This document shows positions 20,257 to 24,703 of a stretch of 24,703 nucleotides of DNA, in pieces. The stretch lies in the NCBI RefSeq assembly GCF_014646895.1, contig NZ_BMOD01000043.1, positions 1-24,703 on the forward strand. Direction: 5' to 3'. A program made the translations under genes and the position numbers. Position 1 is the stretch's first letter; every line of letters begins with the position of its first letter. Below the pieces are notes generated by a model. It had not been told where the DNA came from. It saw nothing but the letters and a program-made list of their open reading frames with translations, and did no database searches. The stretch comes from Deinococcus roseus (GTDB lineage: Bacteria > Deinococcota > Deinococci > Deinococcales > Deinococcaceae).

Positions 20257-20901
20257 TCAGGGGTTGGCGAGTTGATTGGCGATGGCCATGCCTTTGACCA
20301 GCACATGCTGGTGCACTTTGTCGGCGGCCTCTTCGGCCTGGTGCCTTGCAGCGAGGTTGAGGATGGTTTGATGGTCCACATCCTGGTCTTTCATGAAGGG
20401 CATCACGTCCGTGAAGGTGTGCATGTAGTGCATCACCCGGTAGCTTTCCGCTTCGATGGTTTTTTGCAGGTGGTGGTACCCGGAGAGGCCGTACAGGGAG
20501 AGGTGGAAGGAGAGGTTGAGGCGGGAGTACTCCACCATGTCGAAATGCCGGTGCAGTTCGTTCATCTGGTCGACGAGTTTCTGCAGGGCCTGCACGTCCC
20601 GTTTTTTCACGAAAGGCACGGCCCGCAGGGTGGCGAGACGTTCCAGGGTGGCGCGCATCTCGAAGAGTTCCCGGATTTCCCTGGGTGAAAATTCGGTGAC
20701 CTGCGCCCCTTTGTGCGGCAAGATGGTGACGATCCCTTCGGATTGCAGGGTGGTCATGGCTTCGCGGATGGGGGTCATGCTCACCCCGTAACGTTCCGTG
20801 AGGGTCTCCAGCCTGAGGCGCTCCCCGGGCCGGAAGGTGCCGCGGATGATGTCGTCTCTGAGCAATTGGGCCACGGCGGATTTGATGGTTTTCGTGATCA
20901 T
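20257..20901 (-). CDS. GntR-family (FadR/FCD type) transcription regulator
   Basis: This 214-residue protein starts MITKTIKSAVAQLLRDDIIR. An N-terminal winged helix follows (GTFRPGERLRLETLTERYGV, then SMTPIREAMTTLQSEGIV). The C-terminal FCD helical domain has likely metal or ligand residues in the region YSRLNLSFHLSLY and later HQ and RHQ motifs. Repressors of this type usually control the catabolic operon they sit in and are released by a pathway acid. The start at 20901 has GAAGG upstream and fits the family; the frame is open to 20973. A G7 run lies just before the ATG. The gene is inside the minus operon, between the monooxygenase and FAH genes, so self-control is expected. Candidate operators are noted at 23210 and 14431. 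Confidence 0.9.
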   Translation of the reverse strand: MITKTIKSAVAQLLRDDIIRGTFRPGERLRLETLTERYGVSMTPIREAMTTLQSEGIVTILPHKGAQVTEFSPREIRELFEMRATLERLATLRAVPFVKKRDVQALQKLVDQMNELHRHFDMVEYSRLNLSFHLSLYGLSGYHHLQKTIEAESYRVMHYMHTFTDVMPFMKDQDVDHQTILNLAARHQAEEAADKVHQHVLVKGMAIANQLANP

Positions 20902-20961
20902 GGGGGGGACACCTTCGTGTCTGCATTTTAACAGGGTCCACCTTTCCGTGAGGGAAGCCCG

Positions 20962-20986
20962 GCGGAAGCCCAAATCGGGCTTCCGC
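20962..20986 (-). terminator. 10-bp hairpin between monooxygenase and GntR genes
   Basis: GCGGAAGCCC (20962-20971) pairs exactly with GGGCTTCCGC (20977-20986) around AAATC, 14 bp after the monooxygenase stop codon. No T-run follows on the minus strand. It may reduce read-through into the regulator or protect the upstream mRNA rather than end transcription fully. Confidence 0.5.
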
Positions 20987-20999
20987 TGGCAGGGGGGTT

Positions 21000-22127
21000 T
21001 CAGATGGGTTGCGCGGTGTACTGCATCATCTGCTGGATGATCCCTGGGGTGTTGGCGTCGGGGGGGTGGGTGAGTTCCCAGGTGTTGACCTGCATGCTCA
21101 TCTGGTGGATGGTGCGGCAGCGTTCGAAGCGCCGCCGGGTGAAGTCTTGAAGGGTGTCTTCCAGGTGGTGGCTTCCTGGGAGCATTTCGCTGAGCACGGC
21201 GCTGTCCTCAATGGCCATGCCTGCACCCTGCCCAACGTGCGGGCTGGTGGCGTGCACGGCGTCCCCGATCAGGAGCACCCGGCCTTTGTGCCAGGGGCCG
21301 TCCTGGAAGACCACTTCGATGGGTTTGTAGACGACCTGCTGAGGGTCGGTGATCTCCCGTGCGAGCTCTCCAACCAGACCGCCGAGGCCTTGCATGCGCT
21401 CTTGCATCAACTGGTGCAGTTTCTCCTGGGGCATCCAGGGGTTGCCGTCTTCCCGGGAGGTGACAAAGAGGTACATCAAATCCTTCCCGAGTGGCACGAT
21501 GCCAGCGGCGTTGGTGTGGGGGGTGCTGGGGTAGGCCATCAGGTGATCGACGTGCGCTGGGCGCTGAAAGTTGTGCCGCCACACCGACATCCCACTGAAG
21601 GTGGGTTTGATGTCCCCGAAGAGCAGGGTGCGCACCTTGGAGTAGAGGCCGTCCGCCCCGACCACCAGGTCGTACTGGCCCTGGGTGCCGTCGGTGAAGG
21701 TGACTTCGATGTGGTCTGGTCCCTCTTCGAAGCTGTGCACGGTGATGCCGAGGCGCACCCGGGTGCCTTTTTCCTGTGCGGTGTGGGTGAGCATGTCGTG
21801 CAGGGCCCGGCGGGAGATGCCCATGTTGGCGGGGTAGCGGTTTCCGGCGAGGCGGGGGCTGGGGAGTTTCACCCTGAGTCCGCCGTCCGGTCCGTACATG
21901 CCGACTTCATCGAAGGGGAAGCCGGTGGCGACGTACGTGTCGAGGAGCCCAAGGTGTTCCATGGCGCGGAGCACGTTGGCCTGCTGGATGATGCCCACCC
22001 CGTAGACCGTCCATTCGGTTTTGATTTCGACGAGGTCGACTTCGATGCCTTGCTGGGTGAGGCCAATGGCGAGGGTGAGTCCGGCAATGCCGCCTCCGAC
22101 GATCAAGACCTTGTTGATTCTTGCCAT
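21000..22127 (-). CDS. FAD-dependent aromatic-ring monooxygenase
   Basis: This 375-residue class A flavoprotein hydroxylase has three motifs in the normal order. VLIVGGGIAGL (Gly11-Gly16) is the dinucleotide-binding start, VVGADGLYSKVR (Asp159-Gly160) binds FAD and NAD(P)H, and VLLIGDAVHATSPHVGQG (Gly288-Asp289) binds the FAD ribityl chain. Such enzymes add one oxygen atom to a phenolic or heteroaromatic acid using NAD(P)H and O2. The closest kinds by motif are salicylate-, 6-hydroxynicotinate- and TetX-like hydroxylases; which ring is used cannot be read from the sequence. GGAGGAACCCC precedes the ATG. It starts 13 bp after the dioxygenase stop codon, so hydroxylation and ring cleavage are probably coupled steps in one operon. 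Confidence 0.9.
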   Translation of the reverse strand: MARINKVLIVGGGIAGLTLAIGLTQQGIEVDLVEIKTEWTVYGVGIIQQANVLRAMEHLGLLDTYVATGFPFDEVGMYGPDGGLRVKLPSPRLAGNRYPANMGISRRALHDMLTHTAQEKGTRVRLGITVHSFEEGPDHIEVTFTDGTQGQYDLVVGADGLYSKVRTLLFGDIKPTFSGMSVWRHNFQRPAHVDHLMAYPSTPHTNAAGIVPLGKDLMYLFVTSREDGNPWMPQEKLHQLMQERMQGLGGLVGELAREITDPQQVVYKPIEVVFQDGPWHKGRVLLIGDAVHATSPHVGQGAGMAIEDSAVLSEMLPGSHHLEDTLQDFTRRRFERCRTIHQMSMQVNTWELTHPPDANTPGIIQQMMQYTAQPI

Positions 22128-22140
22128 GGGGTTCCTCCGT

Positions 22141-23145
22141 TCAGCCGTGCTTGACCCAGGGGTTCACCGGGGCAGGAAGGTCGATTTCGGCTGCTGCGGG
22201 GGCATTGGCGGGTGGGAAGGCTTCGAGCATGGAGTTGGGCATGCCCTGGTTGCGGTACATGCTGTTTGAGCCCTGGGAGGGTTTCCACACCACGGTCTTC
22301 CAGTCGGGAACGTAATTCCTGACCCCGCCGGTGTTGAGTTCGATGCGCACCCCGCCGGGTTCACGGAAGTACAGGTAGTTCTGTTCGCCCATGCCGTGCT
22401 TGCCGGGGCCGTATTCGATGTGCACGCCGTTTTCGATGAGGATGTCGGCGGCGCGCAGCAGGTCTTCGCGGGAGTCCAGCCAGAACGCCAGGTGGTGGAG
22501 GCGTCCGGGGATGCCGGAGAAGTCGATGCCGAGGGCGAGGTCGTGGGCTTTTTCGTTGGTGGTGACCATCCCGAAGACCACCTGGTCGGGGTTGTCTTCC
22601 ATGCCGTTGTAGCACATGAAGCGGAAGTCCAGCACGTCCCGGTAGAAGTGGGCGTCTTTGATGACGTCACGGGTGGCGAAGGTGATGTGGTCGAGTTGGC
22701 GGCCGGCGGTGCCTGCTCCGGTGAAGCGCTGGGGGCGTTCAGGGTAGGTGGATTTCAGGTGGTCGGGGGCGGTGTAGTGCTCGACCTCCCAGAAGATTTC
22801 CAGTTGGTGGCCGCCGGGGCTCTGGAAGCGGTAGCTGCGGCCGTGGCCGTGGCTTTTTTCGACCCACTGTCCCGTGTGGCCGGCTTCTTCGAGGCGCTGC
22901 ACGGCTTCGAGGAGTTCGAGTTCGCCGTTGGTGCGCCAGGCGGCGTGGCCGAGGGCGGGTTTGTCTCCTTCGGTGAGGATCAGGCTGTAGAGGTAGGGGT
23001 CACCCCAGCACCTGAGGTAGGCACTGTTTCCTTCCTGGTGGGTGAGGGTCATGCCCATCACGTCCTGGAAGAACTGGATGGACTGCTGGAGGTGGGGGGT
23101 GAGGAGTTCGGTGTGGGCGAGGTGGGCGAGGTAGCGGCTGGGCAT
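22141..23145 (-). CDS. Extradiol ring-cleavage dioxygenase (type I, VOC fold)
   Basis: This 334-residue two-domain extradiol dioxygenase starts at MPSRYLAHLAHTELL, chosen because AAAGGA precedes it; the open frame begins earlier at 23172. Iron ligands are His153 (LDHITF), His218 (LHHLAF) and Glu269 (RIELNTGG). The active-site residues expected for the family, His201 (AHDLA), His250 (GKHGMG) and Tyr259 (YLYF), are also present with normal spacing, so it should be active. It opens an ortho-dihydroxylated ring next to the hydroxyls, giving a meta-cleavage product. The C-terminus has a Pro/Ala tail (from about GMPNSMLEAFPPANAP). It is the first gene of the minus operon. The physiological substrate, a catechol, hydroxylated acid or heterocycle, is unknown. 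Confidence 0.9.
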   Translation of the reverse strand: MPSRYLAHLAHTELLTPHLQQSIQFFQDVMGMTLTHQEGNSAYLRCWGDPYLYSLILTEGDKPALGHAAWRTNGELELLEAVQRLEEAGHTGQWVEKSHGHGRSYRFQSPGGHQLEIFWEVEHYTAPDHLKSTYPERPQRFTGAGTAGRQLDHITFATRDVIKDAHFYRDVLDFRFMCYNGMEDNPDQVVFGMVTTNEKAHDLALGIDFSGIPGRLHHLAFWLDSREDLLRAADILIENGVHIEYGPGKHGMGEQNYLYFREPGGVRIELNTGGVRNYVPDWKTVVWKPSQGSNSMYRNQGMPNSMLEAFPPANAPAAAEIDLPAPVNPWVKHG

Positions 23146-23164
23146 GGGTTTTTCCTTTCTGGAC

Positions 23165-23194
23165 TGAGACACCGTTGCGAGATTTTTTGTCTCA
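23165..23194. promoter_or_regulatory. 7-bp inverted repeat in the dioxygenase leader
   Basis: TGAGACA (23165-23171) and TGTCTCA (23188-23194) are exact inverted copies 16 bp apart, just upstream of the dioxygenase start. It is a second possible regulator site or an mRNA hairpin. Confidence 0.35.
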
Positions 23195-23209
23195 CACAGT
23201 ATTTTTCTC

Positions 23210-23232
23210 AGATTTTATATTTTATAAAATCT
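23210..23232. promoter_or_regulatory. Perfect 10-bp AT-rich palindrome, operator candidate in the divergent promoter region
   Basis: AGATTTTATA (23210-23219) and TATAAAATCT (23223-23232) are exact inverted copies around TTT. The site lies between the divergent catabolic operon and ROK gene. On the minus strand it overlaps TAAAAT/TATAAA -10-like boxes that follow a TTGGCC, so a bound repressor would block the dioxygenase promoter. GntR or ROK are the candidate binders. Confidence 0.55.
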
Positions 23233-23338
23233 ACAGTAGCAGGCCAAGCTGGGTTTGGCAATACCATCTGCAGCACAGCGTTTCTCCTGCAAGACGACCC
23301 CCCACCCGCCCGAAAAAGCAGGCGAGGCAACAGTTTTT

Positions 23339-23356
23339 GGTGCACCAGGGTGCACC
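23339..23356 (+). repeat. Two GGTGCACC palindromes one helical turn apart
   Basis: GGTGCACC occurs at 23339-23346 and again at 23349-23356, each self-complementary and 10 bp apart. This puts both on the same DNA face, 28 bp upstream of the ROK -10 box. Paired sites like this often bind a dimeric regulator. Confidence 0.4.
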
Positions 23357-23383
23357 ACAGAGGCATCAAGAAGAGAACAGTGG

Positions 23384-23389
23384 TATTAT
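23384..23389 (+). promoter_or_regulatory. -10 box of the ROK gene
   Basis: TATTAT (23384-23389) lies 15 bases before the ATG at 23405 and no Shine-Dalgarno is visible, so the message should have a very short leader. No clear -35 box was found. Confidence 0.4.
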
Positions 23390-23404
23390 AGGTTGGTTCA
23401 ACGT

Positions 23405-24616
23405 ATGAATCAACCCCCCCATTCCCCCAAAGGTGACCCCCAGGCCCTCCGCCACCACAACCGCCTGGAAATCCTCCGCCACCTGCGCACCCTCGGCCCC
23501 ACCAGCCGCACCGACCTCGTCCCACACACCGGGCTCAGCAAAGCCACCCTCACCGGCCTCACCGCAGAACTCATCGAAGAAGGGCTCATCGTCGAAACCA
23601 GCATCGGCCCCTCCGGAGCCCTCGGCGGACGCAAACCCGTCTTCCTGGACATCAACTACACCCAGTTCCATGCCATCGGGGTGCGCCTCTCCGGACAGGA
23701 CCTCCACCTGGTGCTCACCGACCTCTCCACCCGGGTGCTCGCCCACCACACCGAACCCCTCCAGGGCACCAAACCTGAACTGGTCGCCCAGCACGTCGCC
23801 AGGCTGGCCCAGCACCTGCTCAGCACCCACCATGTCCCCCAGGACCACTGCATAGGCATGGGCATTGCCCTCGCCGGGGTGATCGACAGCAGCACCGGCA
23901 TGGTGCTGTTCAACAGCCCACTCGGGTGGACAGGCGTGCCCTTCGCACACCTGGTCTCCCAGCACACCGAACTGCCCACCGTGATCGACAACGACATCAA
24001 CGCCTTTGCAGCCAGCGAGATGCTCTTCGGCCACGGCAAACAGAGCCAGAACCTGCTGGTCATCGCCAACGGCCTGGGGCTGGGTTCCGCCCTGATCACC
24101 GGCGGCAAACTCTACCGGGGAAAAAACGGCGGGGCTGGAGAATTCGGCCACAACACCATTCAACCCGGGGGCCGAACCTGCAGTTGCGGCCGGCAAGGCT
24201 GCCTCGAAGCTTTTGTCAGCGAATGGGGCATCCTGCAAACCTTCCTGGAGAACCACCCCGATCAAGACAGCCTCACCATGGATGACATGCTCAAACTCGC
24301 CCACACCGGGGACACCGGGGCACAACAGGTCCTGCAGGAAGCAGGCCAGTTGCTTGGCTTCCACCTGGCCCACCTGGTGAACGTCTTCGCCCCAGAAAAA
24401 ATCATTTTCGGCGGGGAAGCGGCACGGTTCGGTCCCCTGTTCTTTGATCCCCTGCAGCACAGCCTCAGGGAACACCTGTTCGCCCCGCAAACCGAACCCC
24501 TTTCCTTTCACGTGGTTTCCTGGCACCAGGAGCAATTCACCCCCTGGGTGGTGGGGGCCGCCAGCCTGGCCGTGAAACGCACCTTTGAAACCGGAGCATG
24601 GTTGCACCCCCAGTGA
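23405..24616 (+). CDS. ROK-family transcriptional repressor
   Basis: In this 403-residue protein an N-terminal MarR-like winged helix (about residues 15-70, with SRTDLVPHTGLSKATLTGLT) precedes a ROK sugar-kinase-like domain. The ROK part has MGIALAGVID, DNDINAFAASE, the zinc His249 in GAGEFGHN, and the zinc Cys set CSCGRQGCLE (Cys259, 261, 266). XylR/NagC-type members are sugar-responsive repressors of carbohydrate genes. The start MNQPPHSPKG at 23405 is preferred to the open frame from 23255, which would cross the promoter. The gene is divergent from the aromatic operon and precedes another plus-strand gene at 24657. It may control that gene, the GH3 glucosidase, or the divergent operon. The effector is unknown. 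Confidence 0.9.
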   Translation: MNQPPHSPKGDPQALRHHNRLEILRHLRTLGPTSRTDLVPHTGLSKATLTGLTAELIEEGLIVETSIGPSGALGGRKPVFLDINYTQFHAIGVRLSGQDLHLVLTDLSTRVLAHHTEPLQGTKPELVAQHVARLAQHLLSTHHVPQDHCIGMGIALAGVIDSSTGMVLFNSPLGWTGVPFAHLVSQHTELPTVIDNDINAFAASEMLFGHGKQSQNLLVIANGLGLGSALITGGKLYRGKNGGAGEFGHNTIQPGGRTCSCGRQGCLEAFVSEWGILQTFLENHPDQDSLTMDDMLKLAHTGDTGAQQVLQEAGQLLGFHLAHLVNVFAPEKIIFGGEAARFGPLFFDPLQHSLREHLFAPQTEPLSFHVVSWHQEQFTPWVVGAASLAVKRTFETGAWLHPQ

Positions 24617-24656
24617 AGCCCCTGAGCAGTGAACACAAAGTCCTCACAATAGAGGA

Positions 24657-24703
24657 ATGACCTTACAGCAGGACCTCCCGACCCTCCACCTGAGAGACCA
24701 ACG
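24657..24703 (+). CDS. Start of a gene cut by the window edge
   Basis: An ATG at 24657 begins MTLQQDLPTLHLRDQ and runs off the window. CACAAT (24645-24650) ends six bases before it, and AGAGGA lies between, so the gene could be leaderless or use a close ribosome-binding site. Too little is present to name it. Its place after a ROK repressor suggests a sugar-related gene. Confidence 0.4.
   Translation, partial: MTLQQDLPTLHLRDQ

Overview
The window looks like part of a Deinococcus-type genome, probably a secondary replicon or a plastic region of one. The reasons are the codon use of the long genes, the lipoprotein and catabolic gene types, several genes with a -10 box only 5-7 bases before the start codon (leaderless style, common in Deinococcus), and a plasmid-type ParA gene. 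This placement is inference; there is no rRNA or other marker gene. No tRNA, rRNA or CRISPR array was seen.

Layout. (1) 1-3620 is an AT-richer accessory patch: a remnant of an L7/L12-like small gene, two unknown genes, a serine recombinase, a coding relic, and a minus-strand parA/ribbon-helix-helix pair with a palindromic operator and repeated TTGTTTAAC motifs. (2) 4001-5196 holds a candidate ADP-ribosyltransferase and a small basic protein. (3) 5343-7077 (minus) is a tightly overlapped nickel-insertion operon, hupE/ureJ fragment-hypA-hypB-ureE. The hupE gene is cut at 7077/7078. (4) From 7078 the sequence reads as the end of a Tn7/Tn5053-like transposon: a 5'-TGTC terminus, two 21-bp direct repeats 34 bp apart, then two tandem TniQ-family genes. 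No tnsA/B/C or tniA/B gene and no matching second end are in the window, so the element either extends past 24703 or is decayed. (5) 9655-11621 (minus) is a two-gene operon of an unknown protein and a XRE-ImmA/IrrE metalloprotease regulator. (6) 11893-14142 (minus) is a secreted GH3 beta-glucosidase lipoprotein.

(7) 14581-23145 is a catabolic locus of two converging operons. The plus operon encodes a cyclase-family metal hydrolase, the two subunits of a 3-ketoacid CoA transferase and a thiolase. The minus operon encodes, in transcription order, an extradiol ring-cleavage dioxygenase, an FAD monooxygenase, a GntR regulator, a fumarylacetoacetase-family hydrolase and an alpha/beta C-C hydrolase. 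Together they suggest hydroxylation and extradiol opening of an aromatic ring, hydrolytic C-C cleavage, and channelling of a 3-oxoacid such as acetoacetate to acetyl-CoA. The substrate is unknown. (8) 23405-24616 is a divergent ROK repressor, followed by the start of another gene at the window edge.

The most interesting points are the precise transposon-end/hupE junction with its paired TniQ genes and attenuator-like leader, the candidate ADP-ribosyltransferase with a QxE motif, and the unassigned aromatic-degradation gene set.
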